Assembly: GCF_030538285.1 (NCBI RefSeq)
Contig: NZ_JAUNUG010000001.1
Location: 62,001-126,000, forward strand
Direction of reading: 5' to 3'
DNA from: Corynebacterium sp.
GTDB taxonomy: Bacteria; Actinomycetota; Actinomycetes; Mycobacteriales; Mycobacteriaceae
DNA length: 64,000 nucleotides
The translations under genes were made by a program, and so were the position numbers. Shown piece after piece: positions 26,440-34,915 of the stretch. The notes below the pieces were generated by a model, which saw only the letters and a program-made list of their open reading frames with translations, was not told the origin of the DNA and did not search any database. Within the stretch, counting starts at the first letter, position 1. Every line of letters begins with the position of its first letter.

Positions 26440-27711
26440 GTGACGCTCCTCGACTTCGATTCTGACCGCCTCGCCGAGTTCGCGGCGCAGGTCCGCAAGG
26501 ACTATGACGATCTCAAGGCCAGAAACCTCAAGCTCGACCTCACCCGCGGCAAGCCGTCGTCTGAGCAGCTCGATTTCGCTGAGCCGCTGCTGGCGCTGCC
26601 CGGTGAAGGTGACCACGCCGACGCGGACGGCACCGACGTCCGTAACTACGGCAACCTCAAGGGCATCCGCGACATCCGTGCGATCTGGGCTGAGGTCCTC
26701 GGTGTGGACCCGGAGCTGCTCATCGCCGGCGACTCCTCCTCGCTGAACATCATGTTCGACTTGATCTCCTGGTCCTACGCCTTCGGCAACAACGACTCGC
26801 AGCAGCCCTGGCGCGAGGAGGAGAAGGTCCGCTGGATCTGCCCCGTGCCGGGCTATGACCGTCACTTCACCATCTCCGAGCAGTTCGGCTTCGAGATGGT
26901 CACTGTGCCGATGCTGGAGGACGGCCCCGACGTCGAGGCTATCCGGGAACTGGTGAAGGATCCGCAGGTCAAGGGCATGTGGGCGGTGCCGATGTTCGGT
27001 AACCCGACCGGCATCACCTTTTCCGAGGAGGTCTGCCGCGAGCTCGCCGCCCTGGAGACTGCCGCCCCGGACTTCCGCGTCGTGTGGGACAACGCCTACG
27101 CCGTGCACACCCTCACTGATGAGTTCCCGCCGATCCACGACGTCGTTGGCATGGCCACCGAGGCCGGTCACCCGAACCGTTTCTGGGTGATGTCCTCGAC
27201 CTCCAAGATCACCCTGGCCGGTGCCGGTGTGAGCTTCTTCCATTCCTCGGCGGAGAACCTCGCCTGGTACCAGTCGATCGCCGGGGTGCGTGGTATCGGT
27301 CCGAACAAGGTCAACCAGCTGGCCCATGCCCGCTACTTCGGTGATGCGGAGGGCGTGCGCGCCGTCATGCGTAAGCACGCCGGCTCCCTGGCCCCGAAGT
27401 TCACCCGCGTCCTGGAGATCATGGAGCGCCGCCTCGGTGAGTACGAGGTGGCCCGCTGGACGAAGCCGGAGGGTGGTTACTTCATCTCCCTCGACGTCAT
27501 CGACGGCACCGCCTCCCGCGTGGTGGAGCTGGCCAAGGAGGCCGGTATCGCGCTGACCGGCGCGGGCTCCTCCTTCCCGCTGAAGAATGACCCGAACAAC
27601 CGCAACATCCGCCTCGCTCCCTCGCTGCCGCCGGTGGAGGAGCTGGAGGTCGCCATGGATGGTGTGGCCACTTGCGTGCTGCTGGCGGCCGTCGAGAAGC
27701 TCGGGGCGTAA
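26440..27711 (+). CDS. aspT: Aspartate aminotransferase (AspT type)
   Basis: 423-residue PLP aminotransferase that interconverts oxaloacetate/glutamate with aspartate/2-oxoglutarate, feeding the lysC-asd pathway encoded 16 kb downstream. LDLTRGKPSSEQLDF near residue 30, MFGNPTGITFS near 186, VVWDNAYAVH near 210 and the Schiff-base lysine in SSTSKITLAGAG near 253 are typical of the atypical actinobacterial AspT class. The start is GTG at 26440. TAA directly abuts the ATG of the next gene (27712), so the two are likely co-transcribed. Confidence 0.9.
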   Translation: MTLLDFDSDRLAEFAAQVRKDYDDLKARNLKLDLTRGKPSSEQLDFAEPLLALPGEGDHADADGTDVRNYGNLKGIRDIRAIWAEVLGVDPELLIAGDSSSLNIMFDLISWSYAFGNNDSQQPWREEEKVRWICPVPGYDRHFTISEQFGFEMVTVPMLEDGPDVEAIRELVKDPQVKGMWAVPMFGNPTGITFSEEVCRELAALETAAPDFRVVWDNAYAVHTLTDEFPPIHDVVGMATEAGHPNRFWVMSSTSKITLAGAGVSFFHSSAENLAWYQSIAGVRGIGPNKVNQLAHARYFGDAEGVRAVMRKHAGSLAPKFTRVLEIMERRLGEYEVARWTKPEGGYFISLDVIDGTASRVVELAKEAGIALTGAGSSFPLKNDPNNRNIRLAPSLPPVEELEVAMDGVATCVLLAAVEKLGA

Positions 27712-28221
27712 ATGAACCGCGACGACACCATCTACTGGATTTCCCAGCTCATCCCGGGTGAGCTGGTGATTGGTGAGGATGTCGTCACCGCGGATCTCGG
27801 CGACGGGCAGACCGTGGCGGTGACGCTCGGTTTCGCCGATGTGGATACCGGGCTCCACGCCGTGGAGGAGGAACTTCCGGTGCGCTCGGAACTCATCATC
27901 GTGGCGCGCGCCTCGGTGGAGGAACTGACGGCGGTGCTGCGGGCGGCCGTCGCAAAGTTCACGGGATTTCTGCCTGCCCAGCCGGGCACGATGCTGCCGC
28001 AGTTGCACAAGGTCAAGGCGGTGGAACACGGACTGTTCGTGCCCCCGTATCTATGGGGCGGAGAGACCCCGCGCGTCACGGAGGAGGAGCGGTTGACGGT
28101 GCTGCTGCAGCTGGTCATGCTTACCGACGCCGAGTACGCCTACGCCGTCGAGGAAGGCCCGGGTGCCCTCCAGCAGGCCTTGGGTGAGGCCGGGATCGAT
28201 CTTCTCGACTGGGCCCGCTAG
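27712..28221 (+). CDS. Suppressor-of-fused-like domain protein
   Basis: 169-residue soluble protein. The second half (LFVPPYLWGGETPRVT, LLQLVMLTDAEYAYAVEEG, LGEAGIDLLDW) resembles bacterial SUFU-domain proteins, whose role is unknown though several act as immunity proteins elsewhere. Here it stands between aspT and dnaX with no toxin gene, so a housekeeping role is more likely. The family call is by eye. Confidence 0.65.
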   Translation: MNRDDTIYWISQLIPGELVIGEDVVTADLGDGQTVAVTLGFADVDTGLHAVEEELPVRSELIIVARASVEELTAVLRAAVAKFTGFLPAQPGTMLPQLHKVKAVEHGLFVPPYLWGGETPRVTEEERLTVLLQLVMLTDAEYAYAVEEGPGALQQALGEAGIDLLDWAR

Positions 28222-28239
28222 CCGGGTAAGGTTGGCGCC

Positions 28240-30306
28240 GTGGCTCTCTACCGGAAATACCGTCCCGCGTCCTTCGCCGAGGTCGTCGGCCAGGAGCAGG
28301 TGACCCGGCCCCTGTCGGTGGCCCTCGACTCCGGCCGCATCAACCACGCCTACCTGTTCTCGGGTCCCCGCGGTTGCGGCAAGACGTCGTCGGCGCGCAT
28401 CCTGGCGCGTTCCCTCAACTGCATCGAGGGGCCGACGTCGAACCCGTGTGGCGAATGCCCGTCGTGCGTGTCGCTGGCCCCGGGCGGGCCGGGCAACCTG
28501 GACGTCACGGAGCTGGACGCGGCCTCGCACCGCGGTGTCGACGACATGCGTGAGCTGCGCGATTCCGCCATCTTTGCGCCCGCCGAGTCCCGCTACCGCG
28601 TCTTCATCATCGATGAGGCGCACATGATCACCCGCGAAGGCTCCAACGCGCTGCTCAAGATCGTGGAGGAGCCGCCGGAGCACCTCATCTTCATCTTCGC
28701 CACGACGGAGCCGGAGAAGGTCATCGGCACCATCCGCTCGCGCACCCACCATTACCCGTTCCGCCTGCTCACCCCACAGTCGATGCGCGGGCTGCTGGAA
28801 CGCACCGTGGATGCCGAAGGCGTGCGTGTCGAGGATTCGGTGTATCCGCTGGTTATCCGCGCTGGCGGCGGCTCGCCGCGCGACTCGCTGTCCATCCTGG
28901 ACCAGCTCATCGCCGGCTCCCCGCCGGAGGGCTTGTCGTACGAGGTCGCGTTGCCGTTGTTGGGAGTCACCGATCTTTCGCTTATCGACGCCACCGTCAA
29001 CGCCCTCGCCACCGGCGACCGCGCCGCCCTCTTCCAGACAGTCGATGACGTCATCGAGGCCGGCCACGATCCGCGTCGTTTCGTCGAGGATCTGCTGGAG
29101 AGGTTGCGCGACCTCATGGTCCTGCAGGCCGTGCCCGATGCCTTCGACCTCGGGCTCGTCGACGCGCCCACCGACCGCGCCACCGTCTTGTCCGAGCAGG
29201 CCGCCGGTTTCACCGCCGGTCAGCTCGCCCATCTGGCCGCCACGGTGAACGAGCGCATCGCCGACATGCGCGGCGCCACCTCCCCGCGCCTGCTGCTGGA
29301 GATCCTCTGCGCCCACCTGCTGTTGCCCGCCGCACCCGTGCAGGGTGCCGGGGTGGCTCCGGCGGCTCCGGCTCCGGTTGCCGCTGCTCCGGCGCCGACT
29401 TCGGGCAAGGTCTACGAGCGACCGTCCGTGCGCCGGGCCCGCGAGGAGGCAGAGAAGAAGGCGGCCCCTGAACCACCGACGCCGGAACCTGAGCCGAAGG
29501 CAGAGCCCGCGACTGCGCAGGATCCTGTCGAAGCACTGCGTTCCCGCTGGTCTGCCATCCGCGATGAGGTCGCCCGCCAGAACAAGGTGGCCGCCATCAT
29601 GCTGGCGGAGGCCCGCGTCCTCGGCCTCAAGGACGACACCCTGGTCCTCGGCCACAACACCGGTGCCCTGGCGGAGCGGCTCAACGCGGAATCGAACAAC
29701 GCGGTCATCGCGAAGGTGGTCTCCGCGGAGGCGGGGCGCGAGTTGCAGGTCCACTGCGTCATCGGCACCGACCCGGCCGCTGCCGGGTTCAGCCCGACTC
29801 CGAAGAAGGAGACGTGGAAACCGCAGACCGCGGAAGCCGACCGAGAAACCCCCGAGGAGCCCGAGAGTCCGGCCCCCACTGAGCCCGCCTCATCGTGGGG
29901 TAAGCCACGCGCCCTCGGTGGGGACAACGCCACCCCGGTGCCCGCCCCTGCGATGCCCCCGACGACGCCTCCGCCCGCTGAGGAGAACAGGCCCTCCTGG
30001 CAGCGCATCGCCGAGCGGGGCCGGGCCAACGCCGCCCGCCAGGCCGCCGAACGCGCCGCCCGACCCGCCTTCGACGATGACGTGCCCCTGCCGCCGGAGC
30101 CAATGGACGACCATGAGCCCCCGCCGGAGGAACCGCCCGCCCCGGCGGTGACTGGGGTGACGTCGGTGGCGTCGGTGGCGTCGCAAAGCGATGAAGAAGA
30201 GGAAATGCTCAAGGCGGCGCAAGAGCCGGGCACCTACGACCGGCGCGATGCGACGACCATCGCGATGGAGCTGCTGGAGCAGGAGCTCGGCGCGCGGCGC
30301 CTGTAG
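28240..30306 (+). CDS. dnaX: DNA polymerase III subunits gamma/tau
   Basis: 688-residue clamp-loader ATPase. Walker A SGPRGCGKTSSARIL is near residues 41-55, a zinc-binding C-x8-C-x2-C-x2-C array is visible in CIEGPTSNPCGECPSC, Walker B/DEAH IIDEAHMI is near 126, and an SRC-like segment with RSRTHHYPFRLL follows. After residue 365 come a Pro/Ala-rich linker and the tau-specific C-terminal part. The start is GTG at 28240. First of the classical dnaX-ybaB-recR series. Confidence 0.95.
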   Translation: MALYRKYRPASFAEVVGQEQVTRPLSVALDSGRINHAYLFSGPRGCGKTSSARILARSLNCIEGPTSNPCGECPSCVSLAPGGPGNLDVTELDAASHRGVDDMRELRDSAIFAPAESRYRVFIIDEAHMITREGSNALLKIVEEPPEHLIFIFATTEPEKVIGTIRSRTHHYPFRLLTPQSMRGLLERTVDAEGVRVEDSVYPLVIRAGGGSPRDSLSILDQLIAGSPPEGLSYEVALPLLGVTDLSLIDATVNALATGDRAALFQTVDDVIEAGHDPRRFVEDLLERLRDLMVLQAVPDAFDLGLVDAPTDRATVLSEQAAGFTAGQLAHLAATVNERIADMRGATSPRLLLEILCAHLLLPAAPVQGAGVAPAAPAPVAAAPAPTSGKVYERPSVRRAREEAEKKAAPEPPTPEPEPKAEPATAQDPVEALRSRWSAIRDEVARQNKVAAIMLAEARVLGLKDDTLVLGHNTGALAERLNAESNNAVIAKVVSAEAGRELQVHCVIGTDPAAAGFSPTPKKETWKPQTAEADRETPEEPESPAPTEPASSWGKPRALGGDNATPVPAPAMPPTTPPPAEENRPSWQRIAERGRANAARQAAERAARPAFDDDVPLPPEPMDDHEPPPEEPPAPAVTGVTSVASVASQSDEEEEMLKAAQEPGTYDRRDATTIAMELLEQELGARRL

Positions 30307-30345
30307 ACTGGCCGTCGACAAAATCAACCGACGAAAGGCACACCT

Positions 30346-30669
30346 ATGACTCAGCCGGATATGTCCCAGATCCTTGCCCAGGCCCAGGAAATGCAGGCCA
30401 AGCTGCAGCAGGCGCAGCAGGAGATCCTCGCCACCGAGGTCACCGGCGAGGCCGGTAATGGCCTGGTGAAGGTCACCATGACCGGTGGCGGCGAAGTTAC
30501 CAACGTGGTCATCGACCCGCAGGTCGTCGACCCGGAGGACGTAGAAACCCTGCAGGACCTGCTCACCGGCGCCTTCCGTAACGCTCACGAGCAGGCCGGC
30601 AACCTCGCCGCTGAGAAGATGGGCCCGCTGTCCCAGGGCGGCGACCCGTTCGGCGGGATGCTCGGCTAA
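30346..30669 (+). CDS. ybaB: YbaB/EbfC-family nucleoid-associated protein
   Basis: 107-residue DNA-binding protein with the Gln-rich helix [20 protein letters not shown] and the strands [23 protein letters not shown], both standard for the family. Lies between dnaX and recR as in most bacteria. Start ATG at 30346 with GAAAGG upstream. Confidence 0.94.
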   Translation: MTQPDMSQILAQAQEMQAKLQQAQQEILATEVTGEAGNGLVKVTMTGGGEVTNVVIDPQVVDPEDVETLQDLLTGAFRNAHEQAGNLAAEKMGPLSQGGDPFGGMLG

Positions 30670-30682
30670 ACACCGGCGCATG

Positions 30683-30712
30683 CAACCCCCGATTCGGTTG
30701 GATCGGGGGTTG
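30683..30712 (+). terminator. Hairpin between ybaB and recR
   Basis: 11-bp perfect stem CAACCCCCGAT / ATCGGGGGTTG with an 8-nt loop. Only a mixed TCGCTATT follows, so read-through into recR is likely. Confidence 0.6.
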
Positions 30713-30752
30713 TCGCTATTCTCCAACTGGACCACCGAAGAAAGGCGAGCAC

Positions 30753-31394
30753 GTGTTTGAAGGACCGCTGCAGGATCTCATCGACGAGCTCTCCCGCCTC
30801 CCCGGCGTCGGCCCGAAGAGCGCGCAGCGAATCGCCTTCCACCTGCTGGCTGTCGAGCCGGATGACATCGATCGACTCACCGCAGCGCTGGAGGCTGTGC
30901 GCGACGGTGTCAGCTTCTGCCGCATCTGCTGTAACGTGTCTCGGCAGGAAGTGTGCCGCATCTGCGCCGACTCAGGCCGCGACCGCGGCATGATCTGTGT
31001 CGTCGAGGAGCCGAAGGACATCCAGGTCATCGAGCGCACCGGCGAGTACACCGGCCGCTACCACGTCCTCGGCGGGGCCTTGGATCCCTTGGCCAACGTC
31101 GGCCCGAAAGACCTCCACATCACGGAGTTGCTGCAGCGCATCGGTGGGGTGCTGCCCGACCGTGAGCTAGCCGATTCCACCCACGACACAGCGCCCGATG
31201 TCCACGAGGTCATCATCGCCACCGACCCCAACACCGAGGGCGAGGCCACGGCCTCCTACCTGGCGCGCCTGCTCAAGGATTTCCCGGACCTGGTGATTTC
31301 CCGCCTGGCGTCCGGCATGCCCCTGGGCGGGGATCTGGAGTTCGTCGACGAGCTGACGCTCTCGCGCGCGCTGAGTGGACGGTTGCAGATCTGA
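30753..31394 (+). CDS. recR: Recombination mediator RecR
   Basis: 213-residue ring-forming protein of RecFOR gap repair. It has the helix-hairpin-helix [20 protein letters not shown] (about 10-30), the C4 zinc finger [16 protein letters not shown] (about 58-72), the Toprim segment [25 protein letters not shown], and the C-terminal Walker-like tail [22 protein letters not shown]. The start is GTG at 30753 with GAAAGGCGAG upstream. The stop is followed at once by the 115-bp tandem repeat. Confidence 0.95.
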   Translation: MFEGPLQDLIDELSRLPGVGPKSAQRIAFHLLAVEPDDIDRLTAALEAVRDGVSFCRICCNVSRQEVCRICADSGRDRGMICVVEEPKDIQVIERTGEYTGRYHVLGGALDPLANVGPKDLHITELLQRIGGVLPDRELADSTHDTAPDVHEVIIATDPNTEGEATASYLARLLKDFPDLVISRLASGMPLGGDLEFVDELTLSRALSGRLQI

Positions 31395-31395
31395 G

Positions 31396-31710
31396 GGCCG
31401 CCTGATTCTCTTACAAGGCGCTTGTGCTGACCTGGGGGAATGCGGGCGCGTGGCTCCGCTGGGGTGAGATTTTCAGGCGGGCCCGGGTTTGGTGGGCCCG
31501 CACGTAAGGCGGCCGCCTGATTCTCTTACATGGCGCTTGTGCTGACCTGGGGGAATGCCGGTGCGGGGCTCCGCTGGGGTGAGATTTTCAGGCGGGCCCG
31601 GGTTCGGCAGGCCCGCACGTAAGGCGGCCGCCTGATTCTCTTACAAGGCGCTTGTGCTGACCTGGGGGAATGCGGGCGCGTGGCTCCGCTGGGGTGAGAT
31701 TTTCAGGCGA
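31396..31710. repeat. 115-bp intergenic tandem repeat, 2.7 copies
   Basis: Units start at 31396, 31511 and 31626, each with GGCCGCCTGATTCTC. Copy 2 differs from copy 1 at a handful of positions, while copy 3 equals copy 1 over its 84 nt and then stops. Each unit begins with CGCCTGA and contains TCAGGCG about 83 nt later, so it can fold back on itself. It also contains GGGCCCGGG. The array fills the gap between the convergent recR and CDF genes, and the CDF stop codon (31703-31705) lies inside copy 3. Possibly an amplified terminator. Confidence 0.85.
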
Positions 31711-32668
31711 GGAGGTGGCGCGGCAGCTCGGTCACCAGCACCACGGAAACATCGTAGGCCTTCCAGTCCAGCTCGCGGACCCGCTCACGCAACTCCTCCA
31801 GGTCTGCGGCGGTGGGGTTGTGATCGTCGGCGACGACGAAAAGTTCGATGTGCAGCACCTGCCCGAGATCGCGGGCTCTGACCGCGGCCTGCGCCACCCA
31901 GCTGGTGTCGGTGGCGCAGGTCTCGATGCGATCGATGAGCGGGTTGACTTCCTTGCTGTCGTGGGTGCGGGCCTGGATGTCGGTGAGTCCGGTGATGGCG
32001 GACTTCATGTTGCGGTAGCCGTCGCCGACGATGGAAATGCCGACGAAGATGGCAGCGAGCGGGTCAGCCCACCACAGTCCGATACCGACCCCGAGCACGC
32101 CGACGCTGGTGGACACGGCGGTCATCCAGTCGGCTTTGCTCATGTCTGCGTCGGCGTAAAGAGCCTTGTTGTTGAGCGCCTCCGCGTAGCGCAGTTTGTA
32201 GCGGGCCAGAATCACGGGCGGGATGCCGAAGATGCTGACAATGGCGATCATCACCCAGCCAGCCCAGATGTCGTGGCCGAACAGCACCATGATGCCGATG
32301 GCGGTGCGTTCCCCGGCGAGCACGCCCCGCACGGAGTCGAAGATCAGCAACCCGCCCATCGCCAGCAGTGCCGCGGCGGAGACGAGCTGGCCGATGCCTA
32401 CACCCCGGTGGTAGCCGTAGGGGTAGCGTCGGCTGCGCTTGTGGCGGATGAGCCGCATCGCGATGAGGAAGGCGATCGGGGGGAGGAAAGTGAGGGCGTC
32501 CTCGACCCACGCCGCGCGCATCGCGTCGGATTGACCGGCGACCAAAGCGGTGAGCGCGACGGAGGGGATGAGGTAGCCGATGGATAACCATTCGACGATG
32601 ATCGCCTTTCGGGAGGTCTGCTCGACGTCCTCGGGCATGTTCTCGGGGGTGTCGCGTAGGTCGCTCAC
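31703..32668 (-). CDS. Atypical CDF-family cation transporter, copy A
   Basis: 321-residue membrane protein with a cation-diffusion-facilitator layout: about six membrane helices (30-240) and a C-terminal cytosolic dimerisation domain. The usual TM2 and TM5 metal residues (His/Asp-x3-Asp) are not where expected: TM2 reads VEDALTFLPPIAF and TM5 reads YADADMSKADWMTA. It is 4-bp overlapped by the upstream paralogue. The start is GTG at 32668. The substrate is unknown; zinc/iron-type export by family is only a default guess. Confidence 0.78.
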   Translation of the reverse strand: MSDLRDTPENMPEDVEQTSRKAIIVEWLSIGYLIPSVALTALVAGQSDAMRAAWVEDALTFLPPIAFLIAMRLIRHKRSRRYPYGYHRGVGIGQLVSAAALLAMGGLLIFDSVRGVLAGERTAIGIMVLFGHDIWAGWVMIAIVSIFGIPPVILARYKLRYAEALNNKALYADADMSKADWMTAVSTSVGVLGVGIGLWWADPLAAIFVGISIVGDGYRNMKSAITGLTDIQARTHDSKEVNPLIDRIETCATDTSWVAQAAVRARDLGQVLHIELFVVADDHNPTAADLEELRERVRELDWKAYDVSVVLVTELPRHLLA

Positions 32669-33666
32669 GGGGATTCTCCTTCCGCAATGGCGTGCGCTCG
32701 TGTGTCGCGGAGGTGGGCGGGGATGTCGAAGACGGGGACCACCTGAACGTCATGCAGTTTCCAGTCGAGCTGGTGCAGCTGGCGGCGCAGGCTGTCGAGC
32801 TCGATCATCGTGGGATCGTGTCCTGGTTCAGGGACGACGAGCATCTCGACGTGGAAGAGGTGCCCCTGGTCGCGGACGCGGGCCTCGGCGTCGGCCACCC
32901 ACACGGTGCTGCGGACGAGGTGTTCAGCCTCATCGATGAGCGGATGCTCCTCCTCGTTGAAGGTGAGGGCGCGGGTGTCCAGCAGATCCTGCACGGCGGC
33001 GGTGAGGTTGTTCCAGCCGTCCCAGACGATGGAAGCGCCGACGACAATTGCGGCGACCGCATCAGTCCACCACAGGCCGACCCCGATGCCGAGGACACCG
33101 ATGATGGTGGCCAGCGCTGTCTGCCAGTCGGCCTTGGCCATGTCGGCGTCGGCGTAGAGGACCTTGTCGTGCAGGGTCTTCGCCAGCCGTAGCTTCCTCC
33201 GACCCAGCAGAACCGGGGGAACAGCGGTGGCCGCCATGACGACGACCATGAGCCACCCGGCCCAGATCTCCTGCCCGAACAGCACCGTGAGGCCGATGGG
33301 CGGGCGTTCCCCGGCGGTCAGACCCATGACCGAGTCGGCCACGAGGAATCCGCCCATGAGCAGCAGCGCCGTCGCGGAGACCAGATGTGCGGCCCCGATC
33401 GAGCGGTGGTACCCGAAGGGGAATCGCCGGTTGGCGCCGATGCGGATGACACGGGTGGCGACGAGGAAGGCGATGGGAGGGAGGAAAGAGAGGAGGTCGT
33501 CTACAAGCGCGGCCTGCATGGCCTGGGATTGGCCCATGACCAGGTAGACAAGAGTGGCGCTGACGACAAGAAGTCCGATGGTCGCCCACTCGAGGCGGAT
33601 CGCTTGGCGCAGTGCCTGTTGCTGTTTTTCCGGCAGGGCGTCATGGCCGGATCTGGCGGGCGCCAT
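32665..33666 (-). CDS. Atypical CDF-family cation transporter, copy B
   Basis: 333-residue paralogue of the downstream gene with the same altered motifs (VDDLLSFLPPIAF in TM2, YADADMAKADWQTA in TM5) and the same C-terminal dimerisation domain. The shared departures argue for a distinct functional subfamily rather than random decay. Its start overlaps the stop of the lipoprotein gene and its stop overlaps the next start, so lipoprotein-CDF-CDF form one operon. The pair may form a heterodimer, which is inference from CDF dimer structure. Confidence 0.78.
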   Translation of the reverse strand: MAPARSGHDALPEKQQQALRQAIRLEWATIGLLVVSATLVYLVMGQSQAMQAALVDDLLSFLPPIAFLVATRVIRIGANRRFPFGYHRSIGAAHLVSATALLLMGGFLVADSVMGLTAGERPPIGLTVLFGQEIWAGWLMVVVMAATAVPPVLLGRRKLRLAKTLHDKVLYADADMAKADWQTALATIIGVLGIGVGLWWTDAVAAIVVGASIVWDGWNNLTAAVQDLLDTRALTFNEEEHPLIDEAEHLVRSTVWVADAEARVRDQGHLFHVEMLVVPEPGHDPTMIELDSLRRQLHQLDWKLHDVQVVPVFDIPAHLRDTRAHAIAEGESP

Positions 33667-34112
33667 CAGATCTCCCCGTGCTCCCGGGCAAGGTGGCGTT
33701 CGAGGGCGACCATGAGTTCGTTTTCACCCATCCGCAGCCCCATGACCTGGTCGCCGGTGTAGGGGCGGGTCAGGGCCATCGCGTCGGACCAGGGGGCATC
33801 GGTCGTGAGACCCCCGATGACGATGTCGAGTTCCCCCTCCTCGATCAGCTCCGCCAGGACGCTTTCCGGACCGGTGTGCCATTCGATGTCGGCGTCGATG
33901 GTCTCGGCGAAGGAGGAGATGAGGTCCGCTTCGGTGCCGGTGATGTCCCCGTCGTCCCCGATGGTGGTCCACGGGCGATGCTCGGAGACCCCGACGACCA
34001 GGGTGCCGCCGGTGGCGCGGTCAAGGGTGCCTTCTGTGTCGGCGGGGATCGACCCGCAGGCCCCGAGCATCAGCCCGGAGGTCGCGAGCAGGATCAGACT
34101 CCAACGGCGCAC
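33666..34112 (-). CDS. Half-size solute-binding (family 3-like) lipoprotein
   Basis: 148-residue lipoprotein with signal peptide and lipobox LMLGACGS (Cys near residue 19). The remaining 125 residues match lobe 1 of amino-acid-type binding proteins (LVVGVSEHRPWTTIGDDGDITGTEADLI, LDIVIGGLTTDAPWSDAMALTRPY). It ends where the hinge to lobe 2 would come, about half the usual 250-residue length. Encoded first in an operon with two CDF transporters and no ABC genes, so it may deliver or sense their substrate. A truncated ABC binding protein is the alternative. Confidence 0.75.
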   Translation of the reverse strand: MRRWSLILLATSGLMLGACGSIPADTEGTLDRATGGTLVVGVSEHRPWTTIGDDGDITGTEADLISSFAETIDADIEWHTGPESVLAELIEEGELDIVIGGLTTDAPWSDAMALTRPYTGDQVMGLRMGENELMVALERHLAREHGEI

Positions 34113-34162
34113 AGCGCACCTCCCACATAAACTGCTTTTGATATGTGGGTGTGATTCTACCG

Positions 34163-34915
34163 CTACTTCAGGCGTTCGAGACGCAGCTTATTGACGACCG
34201 CGATCTCCAGCGGTTCCAGTTCCGTCAGCTTCACGCCCATGGCGTGAGCCAGCAGCAGGTCCGCCAGCTGGGGGTTGCGGGCCAGGACGGGGCCGTGCAT
34301 GTAGGTGGCCACGACGCTGCCCTGCACGGCACCCTCGGCAAACCGCTGGCGGGTGCCGTCGGCGACGTCGGCAGAGGCGGCCACATCGCAGTTGCCGGTG
34401 CCGCGGGTGACCCGGCCCAGCGGCTCGGCGCCGGGGCCTAGGAGGGTGGCGCCGAGGTGGTTTTCGAAACCGGTGAGCGGCTCGGTGAGCTCGGCGGTGA
34501 TGCCCGCGCGGGTGGGCGTCGATGAGACTTCACCGATGGCGCGGGTCTGGAGGGCGATGGTGGTGGCGTCGATAAGCCCGAGACCGTCAACGACCCGACC
34601 GCCGGCGCGGAAGGATTCACCGAGGACCTGCAGGCCGGCGCACACGGCCAGGACGGGGCGGCCGGACCAGGCGGCACGGGTCAGGCCGCCGTCGGCGATG
34701 AGGTGCTCCGCCGCGAGGATCTGCGCGGTGTCCTCGCCGCCGCCGACGCAGTAGATGTCCAGCGACTCGGGCACTGCCTCGCCGAGTTTGATCGGCAGGA
34801 TGTCAGCGGAAAAGCCCCGCATGCGGGCGCGCTGGCGCAGGACCAGGGCGTTTCCGTCATCGCCGTAAGTGCCCAGGACGTCGGGAAGCACGAGTCCGAT
34901 GCTCAGGTCAGCCAC
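34163..34915 (-). CDS. gatD: Lipid II isoglutaminyl synthase, glutaminase subunit GatD
   Basis: 250-residue class I (triad) glutamine amidotransferase. The nucleophile Cys lies in VLAVCAGLQVLGESF (about residue 93) and the His in ATYMHGPVLARNPQLAD (about 205). Together with MurT it amidates D-Glu of lipid II to D-isoglutamine, needed for peptidoglycan cross-linking in actinobacteria. Encoded directly downstream of murT with an 8-bp overlap. Start at 34915. Confidence 0.93.
   Translation of the reverse strand: MADLSIGLVLPDVLGTYGDDGNALVLRQRARMRGFSADILPIKLGEAVPESLDIYCVGGGEDTAQILAAEHLIADGGLTRAAWSGRPVLAVCAGLQVLGESFRAGGRVVDGLGLIDATTIALQTRAIGEVSSTPTRAGITAELTEPLTGFENHLGATLLGPGAEPLGRVTRGTGNCDVAASADVADGTRQRFAEGAVQGSVVATYMHGPVLARNPQLADLLLAHAMGVKLTELEPLEIAVVNKLRLERLK

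Noticed and set aside
26374-28029. 551-codon minus-strand frame across aspT
   Set aside because: Antisense shadow of aspT and the SUFU-like gene; no domain recognised and no ribosome site.
31396-31710. CRISPR array
   Set aside because: Units are directly adjacent 115-bp copies without short repeats and unique spacers, and no cas genes are present. No other CRISPR-like pattern was seen.
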